Below are positions 18,751-28,280 of a stretch of DNA of 64,000 nt, one piece after another. Position numbers and translations under genes: made by a program. The DNA lies in contig CAZFLX010000001.1 of assembly GCA_964519885.1 (NCBI GenBank), forward strand, positions 117,971 through 181,970, written 5' to 3'. Every line of letters begins with the position of its first letter. Position 1 is the stretch's first letter. Below the pieces are notes generated by a model, which made no database searches, was not told the DNA's origin, and saw nothing but the letters and a program-made list of their open reading frames with translations. This DNA is from GCA-002282575 sp964519885. Lineage in GTDB: Bacteria > Pseudomonadota > Gammaproteobacteria > Thiomicrospirales > Thiomicrospiraceae.

Positions 18751-20619
18751 TTAAGCAAGCAGACGATTCACCCGTGCCACAAACCCTGCTGGGTCTTTTG
18801 GTAAGCTACCATCAGCGACATGCGCTTGATCCAGTAAGAACAATGCCCAGTCGTTAAAGACTTCGCCCTCAGCCGCCGACAAGCGGCTAACAATGGCGTG
18901 ATCCAAATTGACTTCCAATACCGGCTTATTCTCTGGCACAGCCTGACCCAACTGCGCCATGATTTTCGCCATGTGTGGCGCCATATCGTGGCTACCCAAC
19001 ACCAAACAAGCAGGTGAATCGACCAAACGCGCAGAGGCTTTCACATCAGAAACTTGCTCAGCTAAAGCTTCTTTCAAACGCTTCAGCACATCTTCTTGCG
19101 CTTCATTCACTTCTGGCTTGGCATCACCAATCACATCGGCCAAATCAGTACGGTTGACTGCCTTTAACGATTTACCGTCAAACTCTGTTAAGTGCTGAAC
19201 CACCCACTCGTCAATACGATCGGTCAATAACAATACTTCCCAACCTTTTTTACGGAAGGCTTCTAAATGTGGGCTACCTTTAGCCGAAGTCAGGGTTTCA
19301 GCAGTAATATAGTAAATGTCTTTCTGATCTTCCGGCATACGCGCGATGTAATCGGCTAAAGACACATTTTGCTCATCCGACGTGGTTGAAGCAAAACGTA
19401 ACAAGCCAGCGATTTTCTCACGGTTGCTGTAATCGTCAATCACACCTTCTTTCAATACCTGACCAAAAGTTGACCAGAATTTCGCGTATTTCTCCGCATC
19501 GTCTTTCGCCATACTGTTCAGATGATCAATGACACGCTTAATGGTTGCCGAACGAATCTTATCGACGACCGCATTGCTCTGCAAAATTTCACGCGATACG
19601 TTCAACGGCAAATCGGCCGAATCGACGACACCACGCACAAAGCGCAACCAGCTTGGCAATAACTGCTCGGCATCGTCCATAATAAATACGCGCTTCACAA
19701 ACAACTTCACGCCATAACGACGATCTCTGTCCCATAAATCAAAGGGCGCTTGTTCTGGAATATACAACAGCGTGGTGTATTCTAAGTTACCTTCGACTTT
19801 ATTATGCAAATGCGTTAACGGCTTATTCCAATCGCTACTCACCGACTGATAAAAGGCATCATATTCTTCTTGCGTCACTTCCGATTTAGACTTTTGCCAC
19901 AAAGCCGTCGCATCATTCACTTGCTCCCATTCTGGCTCAGTAGCCACAATGCTTTCATCTTCACTGTCTTTCGGTGGCACAGGTTTGGGTAACATAATCG
20001 GGAAAGCAATGTGTTCAGAATATTTTTTCAAAATCGAACGCAGCTTCCAACCATCCGCAAACTCTTTATTATCATCTTTAAGTGTTAGCACAATTTCCGT
20101 ACCACGACGATCAATGGTCGCTGGGGTGATGGTGTAGTCGCCTTCGCCCGTTGAATGCCACACAATGCCTTCGTCAGCCGCCAATCCTGCACGACGTGTA
20201 CGAACCGTTACCTCACTCGCCACCATAAAGGCAGAGTAGAAACCGACACCAAACTGACCAATCAAATTCGCATCTTTCTTCTGTGCGCTTTCCATCGCTT
20301 CCATAAAACGCTTGGTGCCCGAGCTGGCAATGGTACCCAAGTTTTGTACCACTTCCTCTTTGCTCATACCGACACCATTATCACGAATGGTCAGTGTGCC
20401 TGCGTCTTTATCAAACTCAATTTCGATACGTAGGTTGCTATCTTCTGCCACGAGACTATCATCTTGTACCGACAAAAAGCGTAACTTATCCAAAGCATCC
20501 GACGCATTAGAAACCAATTCACGGACAAAAATTTCTTTATTGGAATAGAGTGCATGAATCATCAACTGCAATAGTTGTTTCACTTCTGTTTGAAAACCAT
20601 AGGTTTCAGTGGTGTGCAT
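18751..20619 (-). CDS. htpG: Chaperone HtpG (Hsp90)
   Basis: 622 residues. N-terminal GHKL ATPase domain with [24 protein letters not shown] and [13 protein letters not shown]; middle domain with NVSREILQ; C-terminal dimerisation domain. ATP-dependent chaperone of the cytosol. AGGAGA lies 4 bases before the ATG. Upstream, CCCCAT (minus strand, 20662-20657) resembles a sigma-32 -10 box, though no good -35 was found. Confidence 0.97.
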
Positions 20620-20703
20620 AATCTCTCCTAACCTTAATTGACGCTTGCAAATTCACATGGGGTTGGCTAACCTTAGAACATTAACGCTACTTAGGAAGCC
20701 GCC

Positions 20704-23115
20704 ATGCGATACATTAAAACTTTTGCCCAAATTCGCTTAACCGACCTACCACTGGTGGGTGGCAAAAATGCCTCACTGGGTGAAATGGTCAGTGAATTGG
20801 TGCCACAAGGGCTGCGCATTCCAAATGGCTTTGCCATTACGGCCGACGGCTATTGGGCGTACCTTGCCTATAATGACTTGACCGATAAAATTCAAGCCCT
20901 ACTCGCCACACTCGACCCAAAAAATTTAGCGCAGTTACAGCAAGTCGGGCAAACCATCCGTAATTGGATTATTAATGGTCACATGCCGCCCGACTTAAAA
21001 GAAGAAATTCACCAGGCTTATCAGGCGCTCGAAAGTGAATATCGCCCGATGATTGAAGTCGCCATTCGCTCCTCTGCCACTGCCGAAGACTTACCCGGCG
21101 CTTCTTTTGCCGGTCAACAAGAAACCTATTTAAATATTGCCGGCGACCGTCATATTGTCCACACGACTAAACGTGTCTTTGCCAGCTTATTTACCAACCG
21201 AGCCATTTCTTATCGTGCCGATAAAGGCTTTGCACACGACAAAGTTGCGCTTTCTGTTACCGTACAAAAAATGGTACGTGCCGACAAAGGTGTTTCGGGC
21301 GTCATGTTCACGCTCGATACTGAATCGGGTTTCAACGATGTGGTACTCATTAATGCCGCCTACGGTCTGGGCGAAAACGTGGTGCAAGGTGCGGTCAATC
21401 CCGACGAATATCTGGTGCATAAACCCACTTTGTTGGCAGGTCACGCCCCTATTCTGAAACGACAACTGGGCGATAAGGCGTTACGCATGGTTTACACCGA
21501 TGATGCCATTGCCGGCAACTCGACCAAAAACATTAAAGTGATGCGCAAAGAACGCCAAAGCTTTGCCCTAACCGATGATGAAGTCTTATCACTGGCACGT
21601 CAGGCGTTAATCATCGAGCAACACTACAGCCAGCATCACGCTCGCCACATGCCGATGGATATCGAATGGGCAAAAGACGGCATCGACGGTGAGCTTTACA
21701 TTCTGCAAGCCCGCCCCGAAACGGTTCACGCCGAAAAAATCACCGCTGCCATGACCGAACGCTACCAACTGGGCGACGCTTCAGGTGCAGAAGTCTTAGC
21801 CACAGGTCGCAGTATCGGCGCTAAAATCGCCACAGGACGCGCCAAAGTGATTGAATCCGCCGCGCAAATCGACCGCATTCAACCTGGCGATGTGCTAGTG
21901 ACTGATATGACCGACCCCGACTGGGAGCCTATCATGAAAATCGCCAGCGCCATTGTCACCAACCGTGGCGGTCGCACTTGTCATGCTGCCATTATTGCGC
22001 GTGAGTTGGGTATCCCGGCTGTGGTCGGCACGCAAAATGCCACCCTTAGCATTCACGATGATGAACTGGTCACCGTTTCCTGTGCCCAAGGTGAAAGTGG
22101 CATTATTTATAAAGGCGAAATCCCCTTCAGCATCAATAAAGAAAGCTTTCCCGAAACCATCGACACCAGCACCAAGCTGATGGTAAATGTCGCTAATCCA
22201 GAACTCGCCTTTATTCATGCCGCTATGCCAGTGGCGGGTGTTGGCCTTGCCAGACTAGAATTTATTATTAACCACGCCATCCGTATTCACCCGCGCGCCT
22301 TGTTGGAATACGACACCATTAGTAAGAAACTACAAAGACAAATTGATGACATCATCGCTGGTTATGCCAGCCCGCGTGACTTCTTTATCGAACGCCTTGC
22401 CGAAGGGGTGGGTGCGATTGCTGCCGCCTTCTACCCACGTCAAGTGATTGTGCGCCTATCAGACTTTAAATCGAACGAATATGCTGCGCTGATCGGTGGC
22501 GCTCAGTTCGAACCCCATGAAGAAAACCCGATGATTGGCTTGCGTGGCGCAGCACGCTATTTCGACCCGCGTTTCCGTGAATCCTTTGCGCTCGAATGTG
22601 CCGCCTTGAAAAAAGTACGCGAACAAATGGGCTTAGACAACGTATCTTTAATGATTCCCTTTGTACGTACCGTGCCTGAAGCGCAGTTGACACTTGGGCT
22701 AATGGAACGCTACGGCTTAGTGCGTGGCGAAAACGGCTTAAAAGTTTACTTAATGTGCGAAATACCCGCCAATGCCATTCTTGCCGATCAATTTTTACCC
22801 CTGTTTGACGGCTTCTCAATTGGCTCTAACGACTTAACGCAGCTCAGCTTAGGCGTTGACCGAGATTCGGGCTTACTGACGGGTTACGATGAACGCAATC
22901 CTGCCGTTACCGCCCTCATGGATATGGCGATTGATGCCTGTCACCGTCATGGCAAATATGTCGGCATTTGTGGTCAAGCACCCAGTGACTTCCCAGAAAT
23001 CACCCAGCATTTGGTAGAAAAAGGCATTACCAGCCTATCACTTAACCCAGACAGCGTTGCCAATATGTTGCAAGTGGTCGAAACCACTGAAAAACAGTTA
23101 AGCCACACCAGCTAA
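20704..23115 (+). CDS. ppsA: Phosphoenolpyruvate synthase
   Basis: 803 residues, slightly longer than E. coli PpsA. Three domains in order: ATP-grasp nucleotide-binding domain (VGGKNASLGEM at the start, RSSATAEDLPGASFAGQQE), phosphohistidine swivel domain with the catalytic GGRTCHAAIIARELG, and the PEP/pyruvate TIM barrel (GSNDLTQLSLGVDRDSG, GICGQAPSD). Makes PEP from pyruvate, ATP and water, useful in gluconeogenic or autotrophic carbon flow. Single gene with its own terminator. Confidence 0.96.
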   Translation: MRYIKTFAQIRLTDLPLVGGKNASLGEMVSELVPQGLRIPNGFAITADGYWAYLAYNDLTDKIQALLATLDPKNLAQLQQVGQTIRNWIINGHMPPDLKEEIHQAYQALESEYRPMIEVAIRSSATAEDLPGASFAGQQETYLNIAGDRHIVHTTKRVFASLFTNRAISYRADKGFAHDKVALSVTVQKMVRADKGVSGVMFTLDTESGFNDVVLINAAYGLGENVVQGAVNPDEYLVHKPTLLAGHAPILKRQLGDKALRMVYTDDAIAGNSTKNIKVMRKERQSFALTDDEVLSLARQALIIEQHYSQHHARHMPMDIEWAKDGIDGELYILQARPETVHAEKITAAMTERYQLGDASGAEVLATGRSIGAKIATGRAKVIESAAQIDRIQPGDVLVTDMTDPDWEPIMKIASAIVTNRGGRTCHAAIIARELGIPAVVGTQNATLSIHDDELVTVSCAQGESGIIYKGEIPFSINKESFPETIDTSTKLMVNVANPELAFIHAAMPVAGVGLARLEFIINHAIRIHPRALLEYDTISKKLQRQIDDIIAGYASPRDFFIERLAEGVGAIAAAFYPRQVIVRLSDFKSNEYAALIGGAQFEPHEENPMIGLRGAARYFDPRFRESFALECAALKKVREQMGLDNVSLMIPFVRTVPEAQLTLGLMERYGLVRGENGLKVYLMCEIPANAILADQFLPLFDGFSIGSNDLTQLSLGVDRDSGLLTGYDERNPAVTALMDMAIDACHRHGKYVGICGQAPSDFPEITQHLVEKGITSLSLNPDSVANMLQVVETTEKQLSHTS

Positions 23116-23145
23116 CCACTTATTGAATCCGACTAATCCATCAAG

Positions 23146-23173
23146 AAACCCCGTTAAGCCAACGGGGTTTTTG
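23146..23173 (+). terminator. Intrinsic terminator of ppsA
   Basis: Stem AAACCCCGTT, loop AAGCC, AACGGGGTTT followed by T residues, 30 bases after the ppsA stop. Confidence 0.85.
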
Positions 23174-23197
23174 TGCATCACATGACCGATTCAACTC

Positions 23198-24304
23198 TCA
23201 TTCAGACAAACAGCTCTGCACTAAGGCTAAGCGTTCAATCAACTCAGCCTCGGTGTTAGCCGTGACATTAATATGCCCTAACTTGCGACCCGCTCTGGGG
23301 GCTTTATCATACAAATGAACTTGCGCATGAGGCACTTTCAAGGCATTTTGCCAATGACCTAAGTCACCAATTAGGTTCAGCATGGCGCAGTGCGGCACTG
23401 CCATACCCGCATCACCTAAGGGCAAGCCCAGCAATGCCCGACAATGGTTCTCGAACTGATCTGTCCACGCCCCGTCTTGGCTCCAATGTCCTGAATTATG
23501 CACCCTTGGCGCCATTTCATTCGCTACCAGACCATCTGCTGTGTCGAATAATTCCAACGCCATCACACCAACATAATCCAACTCATCCATAATGGCTTTC
23601 ACCATCTGTTCTGCCTGAGCTTGAAGCGCCGAACTGACCGCAGCAGCCGGCGCCTGCGTAACCCGCAAAATGCCCGCTTCATGCCGATTTTCTACCAAAG
23701 GATAACAAATACTATCGCCCTGCTGGCTGCGCACCGCTACCATCGACAACTCACGACTAAAACGCACAAAGCCTTCTAAAATCAATTCCCGATTGCCAAG
23801 CGCTTGCCAAGCGCTTTGTACATCATCAAGCGTGCGCAAAACCGCCTGACCCTTACCATCATAGCCTTCGGTAGTGGTTTTCAGCACAGCAGGCAAGCCA
23901 ATCGTTTCTACCGCCGCTTGCAGTTCAGCTAAAGAGGTCACCACAGCAAAAGGCGCCGTTTGAATACCCAAAGAACGCAATAATGACTTTTCACGTCCAC
24001 GATGCTGAGCGATAAACAAGGCTTTAGCCGGTGGAAAAATCGGTTTGTGTTGCGCAATCTGCTCAACCAAGGTCACTGGGGTGTTTTCAGACTCAAACGT
24101 CACCACGTCCACAGCCGCCATAAAGGCTTGCAACTGCTGCTGATGGTACAAGCTACCCAGAGTTTCGCTGGTAGAACTGGGCACATCTTCGTAAAAAGCA
24201 AAACGCGCGCCCAAACGAGTACCTGCCAAGGCCAACATCCGCCCCAACTGACCTGCCCCAATTACGCCAATCACCGGTCCAACACTCATAACACCCACAC
24301 TCAC
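23198..24304 (-). CDS. purK: N5-carboxyaminoimidazole ribonucleotide synthase
   Basis: 368 residues, ATP-grasp enzyme. N-terminal GVIGAGQLGRML, ATP-grasp KTTTEGYDGKGQ, and the catalytic-end NEMAPRVHNSGHW. It carboxylates AIR to N5-CAIR using ATP and bicarbonate, for PurE. A GTG start at 24304 overlaps the purE stop as GTGA; an ATG five codons in (24289) is the alternative. Second gene of the purEK pair. Confidence 0.94.
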   Translation of the reverse strand: MSVGVMSVGPVIGVIGAGQLGRMLALAGTRLGARFAFYEDVPSSTSETLGSLYHQQQLQAFMAAVDVVTFESENTPVTLVEQIAQHKPIFPPAKALFIAQHRGREKSLLRSLGIQTAPFAVVTSLAELQAAVETIGLPAVLKTTTEGYDGKGQAVLRTLDDVQSAWQALGNRELILEGFVRFSRELSMVAVRSQQGDSICYPLVENRHEAGILRVTQAPAAAVSSALQAQAEQMVKAIMDELDYVGVMALELFDTADGLVANEMAPRVHNSGHWSQDGAWTDQFENHCRALLGLPLGDAGMAVPHCAMLNLIGDLGHWQNALKVPHAQVHLYDKAPRAGRKLGHINVTANTEAELIERLALVQSCLSE

Positions 24305-24804
24305 AAACTTGGGTTAGGTTGCGCCAACACCGCATCGGTTTGCGCTTGACGGAAGGCGTTTAACTTCTCCGCAATGGCATCATCTTGGGTGCCTAAAATT
24401 TGTGCCGCCAAAATACCGGCATTCTTAGCCCCTGCATCACCAATCGCCAAGGTTGCCACCGGCACACCGCCTGGCATTTGCACAATCGATAACAACGAAT
24501 CCCAGCCCGACAAAGCTTTAGACTGAACCGGCACACCCAGCACCGGCAAACGCGTCATACTCGCCACCATACCCGGCAAATGCGCAGCGCCACCCGCACC
24601 AGCGATAATCACCTTCAAGCCACGATCTGCCGCCGACTTGGCATAGTCCACCAACAAATCGGGCGTTCTATGTGCCGAAACCACTTTCGTTTCATAAGCA
24701 ATGCCAAATTGCTCTAGCATTAAAGCCGCTTGTTGCATGGTAGGCCAGTCCGATTGCGAGCCCATAATTATTCCGACTAATGGAGTCATAGCGTCATCAC
24801 ACAT
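24301..24804 (-). CDS. purE: N5-carboxyaminoimidazole ribonucleotide mutase
   Basis: 167 residues. Class I PurE motifs: GIIMGSQSDWPTM, VSAHRTPD, AGAGGAAHLPGM. It moves the carboxyl of N5-CAIR to make CAIR in purine synthesis. The start could be 24804 or, by comparison with the family, the ATG at 24789; neither has a clear Shine-Dalgarno. Coupled to purK by an overlapping stop/start. Confidence 0.93.
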   Translation of the reverse strand: MCDDAMTPLVGIIMGSQSDWPTMQQAALMLEQFGIAYETKVVSAHRTPDLLVDYAKSAADRGLKVIIAGAGGAAHLPGMVASMTRLPVLGVPVQSKALSGWDSLLSIVQMPGGVPVATLAIGDAGAKNAGILAAQILGTQDDAIAEKLNAFRQAQTDAVLAQPNPSL

Positions 24805-24852
24805 TGCATCTAAATTAAACGCTTATTATAGTATAGGTAACTGCCAAACCGT

Positions 24853-24858
24853 TATAAT
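24853..24858 (+). promoter_or_regulatory. Candidate -10 box of the toxin-antitoxin module
   Basis: Perfect TATAAT 34 bases before the antitoxin ATG; the matching -35 region is poor, so promoter strength is uncertain. Confidence 0.4.
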
Positions 24859-24892
24859 GACAGCACAACGACTGCACAAGAGGAACCTGACT

Positions 24893-25123
24893 ATGCACAC
24901 CTTACAAGACCTTAACGCCTTGTTAAAAGATGCTGAACCTAGTCTGATTGAGCGGGTTTATCAGCAAGTACAAACTTTTTTAGCCATCGCTAAAGAAGAC
25001 CCAAACGCTGAACTTCACGCCATTTTAGACGAATGCATCAAAGAAGCCGACGACCCCAACACGGAATGGTTTAGTTTTGAAGAAGTGTTTGATGAGCTGA
25101 GAGCAGAATTACGTGCAGCTTGA
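24893..25123 (+). CDS. Small acidic antitoxin of a ParE/RelE-type pair
   Basis: 76 residues from the ATG at 24893 (AGAGGA 8 bases upstream). Strongly acidic, helical, ending in EEVFDELRAELRAA. A longer frame running back into purE exists but is out of context. No DNA-binding motif was recognised with confidence. Overlaps the toxin gene by 11 bases; the pairing is the main evidence. Confidence 0.65.
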   Translation: MHTLQDLNALLKDAEPSLIERVYQQVQTFLAIAKEDPNAELHAILDECIKEADDPNTEWFSFEEVFDELRAELRAA

Positions 25124-25397
25124 AGTCAGCAAACGTGCTCGGATGAACTTAAAACAAATTGGTCATTATTATTTGGCAACAGGTGGTTTAGCTTTGGCCG
25201 AAACAATGCTTGATCGTATTGAATCACGCTTTGAACAACTGCTTAACTTCCCCTACTCAGCCCCGGTTTACGCACACAAGCCAACTTTGCGTCGCCTTGT
25301 AGTTGCCGATGGGTTATTTATTGTTTTTTACCGCATCCAAGCATCATCCATTCAAATTGTTCATATTCGTCGAGCAGAGCAGCGTGACTGGCAGTAA
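25113..25397 (+). CDS. ParE/RelE-family toxin
   Basis: 94 residues, GTG start inside the antitoxin end. Typical fold signs: KRARMNLKQIGHYYLATGG at the N-terminus, YAHKPTLRRLVV, GLFIVFYRIQ and the ending IVHIRRAEQRDW, which is the usual ParE/RelE C-terminal strand. Expected to inhibit gyrase or translation. Only distantly alike to the ParE at 16985. Confidence 0.78.
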   Translation: MQLEVSKRARMNLKQIGHYYLATGGLALAETMLDRIESRFEQLLNFPYSAPVYAHKPTLRRLVVADGLFIVFYRIQASSIQIVHIRRAEQRDWQ

Positions 25398-25428
25398 TCT
25401 TACCCACCACTTACTGTTACACTAAAAC

Positions 25429-25437
25429 TGCTATAAT
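25429..25437 (+). promoter_or_regulatory. Extended -10 promoter
   Basis: TGC followed by TATAAT, 33 bases before the ATG at 25470. This extended -10 style recurs before the other small genes of this island. Confidence 0.5.
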
Positions 25438-25469
25438 GTTTCAAAGCTTTTTGTGAACAGGAAAACATC

Positions 25470-25739
25470 ATGAGCACCATCACCTTCGACACCTTAAAAT
25501 TTGTGGATACGCTTAAAGAAGCGGGCATATCCGAAGCTCAAGCCAAGGCACAAGCTAAAGCCATTGGCGATGCCATTGAAAGTGCTACCAGCTTAAGCTT
25601 AGCAACCAAAAGCGACATTCAAGAGCTGAAAACCGACATTAATAGTGTTAAATACGACTTACTGAAATGGTTAATTGCTTTGGTGTTAGGGCAAATAGCC
25701 TTATTAGTCACATTTTTACCCAAAATTGTAGGGCATTAA
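25470..25739 (+). CDS. Small coiled-coil membrane protein, paralogue 1
   Basis: 89 residues: a helical head (STITFDTLKFVDTLKEAG), a short coiled coil (LATKSDIQELKTDINSV) and one C-terminal membrane helix. The build is like DUF1640/CCDC90-type small proteins found scattered in bacterial genomes. Function unknown. AGGA precedes the ATG. A close paralogue follows after 3 bases, and a more distant one is at 28497. Confidence 0.7.
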   Translation: MSTITFDTLKFVDTLKEAGISEAQAKAQAKAIGDAIESATSLSLATKSDIQELKTDINSVKYDLLKWLIALVLGQIALLVTFLPKIVGH

Positions 25740-25742
25740 ACC

Positions 25743-26030
25743 ATGAGCACCATCACCTTAGACACCTTGAAATTTGTCAAAACCCTTAAACAAGCCGGTT
25801 TTAATGAAAGCCAAGCAGAAGCTTTAGCCCATGCGCAAACAGAAGCCATCGAAAGTTCCACTGATATGCGTTTAGCCACCAAGCAAGACATCGTAACTGT
25901 TAAAGAAGAAATTCAGAAAACCAATGATAAACTCACCAATCTAGCTTCCGACATGAAAATCATTCAGATTTTGCTTGGACTATTAGTCGTAGCGGTTTTA
26001 GTGCCTAACTTAAAAGGGTGGTTGGGCTAA
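25743..26030 (+). CDS. Small coiled-coil membrane protein, paralogue 2
   Basis: 95 residues. The first 22 residues nearly repeat those of the preceding gene (STITLDTLKFVKTLKQAG), then LATKQDIVTVKEEIQK and a C-terminal membrane helix. A local tandem duplication is the simplest explanation. The two are in one transcript (3-base gap). Function unknown. Confidence 0.7.
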   Translation: MSTITLDTLKFVKTLKQAGFNESQAEALAHAQTEAIESSTDMRLATKQDIVTVKEEIQKTNDKLTNLASDMKIIQILLGLLVVAVLVPNLKGWLG

Positions 26031-26110
26031 CCTCCTCACCCCTCACCCCTCCTCTCTGTTGCACAAAAACAACAAACGCAAAAAATATTCACCAAAAACG
26101 CAAAAAAATG

Positions 26111-26140
26111 TTGCGCACTCGCAAACGACTGTTGTAGTAT
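26111..26140 (+). promoter_or_regulatory. Candidate promoter of the porin gene
   Basis: TTGCGC and TAGTAT with an 18-base spacer, giving a leader of about 60 bases before the porin ATG. Modest match to sigma-70. Confidence 0.35.
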
Positions 26141-26208
26141 TGCAATTGTGGTTGAGAAAGACACTCTTGTCTGACTCGAAAAATGTTGGAATCTATAAAG
26201 GAAATCCT

Positions 26209-27345
26209 ATGAACAAGAATATTTTAGCTATCGCTATCGCTGCTGCTGTTGCAGCTCCTTCTGCTTTCGCAGCTGCTACTGTTTACGGTTTGGCTCACAT
26301 GGGTGTTGCTCACCAAGATGGTATTGCTGCTGGAACTGATACAGCAAGCCGTACTGGTGTACTTTCTAACTCTTCACGTTTAGGTATTAAAGGTTCTGAA
26401 GATTTAGGATCTGGTCTTAAAGCTCTCTACCAGGTTGAATTCGCAGTTAACATGGATGGTGGCTCTAAAGATTACGATGGTAAAGGTAAGTCATTATCTG
26501 AGTCAGGTGTTGGTGGTGCTCTTCGTAACACTTACCTTGGTTTAGGTGGTGGTTTTGGTACTGTAATGTTAGGTCGTTTAGATTCTCCAATCAAAAACGT
26601 TTCTCGTAAATATGATTTGTTTGGTGACCAGATTGGTAACAGCCGTAACATTCTAGCTACTGCTGGTACTACTGTTGCTGTTGATGGACGTCATTCGAAC
26701 GTAATTGCATACAATACTCCTAAAATGGGTGGTTTTGATGCGTTGTTAGCTTACGTTCCTGGTGCTGCATACGACAATGAAATGAACTCTAAAGCTGACA
26801 ATAAAGGTGACGCATATTCTGCTCAATTGAACTTCGGTGTTGGTGCTTTCGATGCAAGTTTAGGTTATATTAACATTGGCAAAACTGGCTCAGTTACATC
26901 AATTGCTAACGCTGCATTAGCTAACAACTTTGAAGCTTATCGCTTGGCCGCTGGTTATACTTTTGGCGCAGCAAAAGTTGTTGCTTTATACCAAAATGAC
27001 AATACCGCTAAAGCGGTTGGTGGCAGCGGTACTCGCGATACGTTCGGTTTAGGCGGCTCTTACAAAGTAACTTCTGCTGGAACAATTAAAGCGCAAGTTT
27101 ACATGGCTTCTAAGTTAAGTTCTAACGTAAATGATGATAAAACTGGCGCAACTTTATGGAACGTTGGTTATGATCATGCTTTAAGCAAAAACACAACGGC
27201 TTATGCAAGCTATGCTTTAATGGATAATGAAACAAATGGTTCATATTCTGTTAACTTGTCTGGTGCTGGTTCAGGTGATAACCTGACTGCTCTTAAAGGC
27301 AAAGACAACAGTGCGTTCTCTGTTGGTATTATCCACAAGTTCTAA
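26209..27345 (+). CDS. Outer-membrane porin, gram-negative type
   Basis: 378 residues from the ATG at 26209 (AAAGGA upstream); a longer in-frame extension to 26059 has no signal peptide. Sec signal peptide ends AFAA, then VYGLAHMGV and SSRLGIKGSEDLGSGLKAL (typical of 16-stranded Gram_neg porins), LGRLDSP, and a terminal phenylalanine (HKF). Codon use differs from the neighbours (GCT, GGT, TCT, AAC rich), as expected for a very highly expressed protein. It forms a trimeric diffusion channel. Its terminator is the founder-like copy of the repeat found through the island. Confidence 0.88.
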   Translation: MNKNILAIAIAAAVAAPSAFAAATVYGLAHMGVAHQDGIAAGTDTASRTGVLSNSSRLGIKGSEDLGSGLKALYQVEFAVNMDGGSKDYDGKGKSLSESGVGGALRNTYLGLGGGFGTVMLGRLDSPIKNVSRKYDLFGDQIGNSRNILATAGTTVAVDGRHSNVIAYNTPKMGGFDALLAYVPGAAYDNEMNSKADNKGDAYSAQLNFGVGAFDASLGYINIGKTGSVTSIANAALANNFEAYRLAAGYTFGAAKVVALYQNDNTAKAVGGSGTRDTFGLGGSYKVTSAGTIKAQVYMASKLSSNVNDDKTGATLWNVGYDHALSKNTTAYASYALMDNETNGSYSVNLSGAGSGDNLTALKGKDNSAFSVGIIHKF

Positions 27346-27423
27346 TGGTTTGCCGTGGCAACACGGTATTCAATCTGAAACTGCGAAAAAGCGATCCGAA
27401 AGGGTCGCTTTTTTGGTTTGTGG
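27335..27423 (+). repeat. Terminator-promoter repeat, copy 1 (porin end)
   Basis: Starts in the last porin codons (ACAAGTTCTAAT), includes a small hairpin CCGTG-GCAA-CACGG, then a strong terminator with stem AAAAAGCGATCC, GAAA tetraloop and GGGTCGCTTTTTT (27386-27414), and ends GGTTTGTGG. Directly after it TGA-TATACT (27428-27436) forms an extended -10 box for the next cassette. Confidence 0.85.
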
Positions 27424-27470
27424 ATTATGATATACTCTACCTAGAGAGATCAATAAGTAAAAAGTGACTA

Positions 27471-27701
27471 ATGAGCCAGTTAGATAAACTTAAAGAAACA
27501 CCGAACACCTTAAGGGCTGCTTTAGCAATTATTGCTGCGTTATTGATCGCGTTAGGGACGGGCGTTGGTTCTTTATTTGTGTCAATGAATGTCGGGTTAG
27601 CCTTTTGGATTGGTATAGCAGTTATGTTATTACTGATTCTGTCAGCTTTCTTCATTCTTTTAAAAATTCAAGCAAAAACTAACGACATAGGAGAACTTTA
27701 A
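27471..27701 (+). CDS. Two-TM small membrane protein (cassette A)
   Basis: 76 residues: short polar head (MSQLDKLKETPNTLR), two membrane helices, polar tail ending in GEL. Own promoter in the repeat upstream. Its stop TAA, one T, then the ATG of a 26-residue microprotein. Same plan as the protein at 27911, with which it appears paralogous. No family recognised. Confidence 0.7.
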   Translation: MSQLDKLKETPNTLRAALAIIAALLIALGTGVGSLFVSMNVGLAFWIGIAVMLLLILSAFFILLKIQAKTNDIGEL

Positions 27702-27702
27702 T

Positions 27703-27783
27703 ATGGTAATGGCAAGTATTGCGGTATTTCTGGTTGGATTAGCGATAGCCGGTTTGTTTTTCTATTTGGCAAAGACCGCTTGA
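27703..27783 (+). CDS. 26-residue single-TM microprotein (cassette A)
   Basis: Too short for most gene finders. ATG at 27703 with AGGAGA inside the end of the previous gene, 8 bases upstream, and a stop at 27781. Nearly all hydrophobic (residues 4-22), ending YLAKTA. It could be a small subunit or regulator of the two-TM partner, or a membrane-acting toxin-like peptide. Pairing is repeated in cassette B, which supports a real gene. Confidence 0.6.
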   Translation: MVMASIAVFLVGLAIAGLFFYLAKTA

Positions 27784-27786
27784 CTG

Positions 27787-27874
27787 ACAAGTTCTAATTG
27801 CCTGCCGTGGCAACACGGTATTCAAGTTGAAACACGAAAAAGCGATCCGAAAGGGTCGCTTTTTTGGTTTGTGG
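27787..27874 (+). repeat. Terminator-promoter repeat, copy 2
   Basis: Nearly identical to copy 1, including the first bases ACAAGTTCTAAT that encode the last porin codons (Lys-Phe-stop) in copy 1 but no protein here. Hairpin CCGTG/CACGG, terminator at 27837-27865, then TGG-TATAAT (27872-27880) as an extended -10 box. Confidence 0.85.
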
Positions 27875-27910
27875 TATAATCAGGCTAAGTCAGTGTTATT
27901 TAGGTGATTT

Positions 27911-28138
27911 ATGAGCGAAATTGATGCAATTAAAGAAGACTTAGGATGGCTTAAGTTTTGGGCTGGCGTGTTAATGGCTGCCCTACTTGCTATCGTCGCT
28001 TGGATTTTTAATAATATTGAATTAGCGCATGACTGGCAAAAAGGTTTAGTTATTCTGGCGACCTTAACGTTAATTTTGCTGGTTGGTTTAATTAGTCGAG
28101 CCGTTAGACAGAAAATAAATCGACTTAAGGAGTTATGA
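27911..28138 (+). CDS. Two-TM small membrane protein (cassette B)
   Basis: 75 residues: head MSEIDAIKEDLGWLK, two membrane helices separated by a polar loop (NNIELAHDWQKG), basic tail KINRLKEL. Resembles the 27471 protein in length, head, spacing of helices and the EL ending. Driven by the repeat promoter 31 bases upstream. Function unknown. Confidence 0.7.
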   Translation: MSEIDAIKEDLGWLKFWAGVLMAALLAIVAWIFNNIELAHDWQKGLVILATLTLILLVGLISRAVRQKINRLKEL

Positions 28139-28139
28139 T

Positions 28140-28223
28140 ATGGATAATTTAGCATTTATGTTAATGATTGTAAGTGTTTTTGCCATCGCAGCAATCGCTT
28201 ACTTTACAGCGATCAAAAGCTAG
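28140..28223 (+). CDS. 27-residue single-TM microprotein (cassette B)
   Basis: ATG at 28140, one base after the TGA of the two-TM gene, the same stop-T-ATG join as in cassette A. AAGGAG is 7 bases upstream of the ATG. Hydrophobic throughout (residues 4-24), ending TAIKS. Likely counterpart of the 27703 microprotein. Confidence 0.6.
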   Translation: MDNLAFMLMIVSVFAIAAIAYFTAIKS

Positions 28224-28280
28224 TCGCTTGGTGCTTTGGCTATTTCGGTGCTTTCCTTAGTTAAAAAATGAGGAAAAGAA

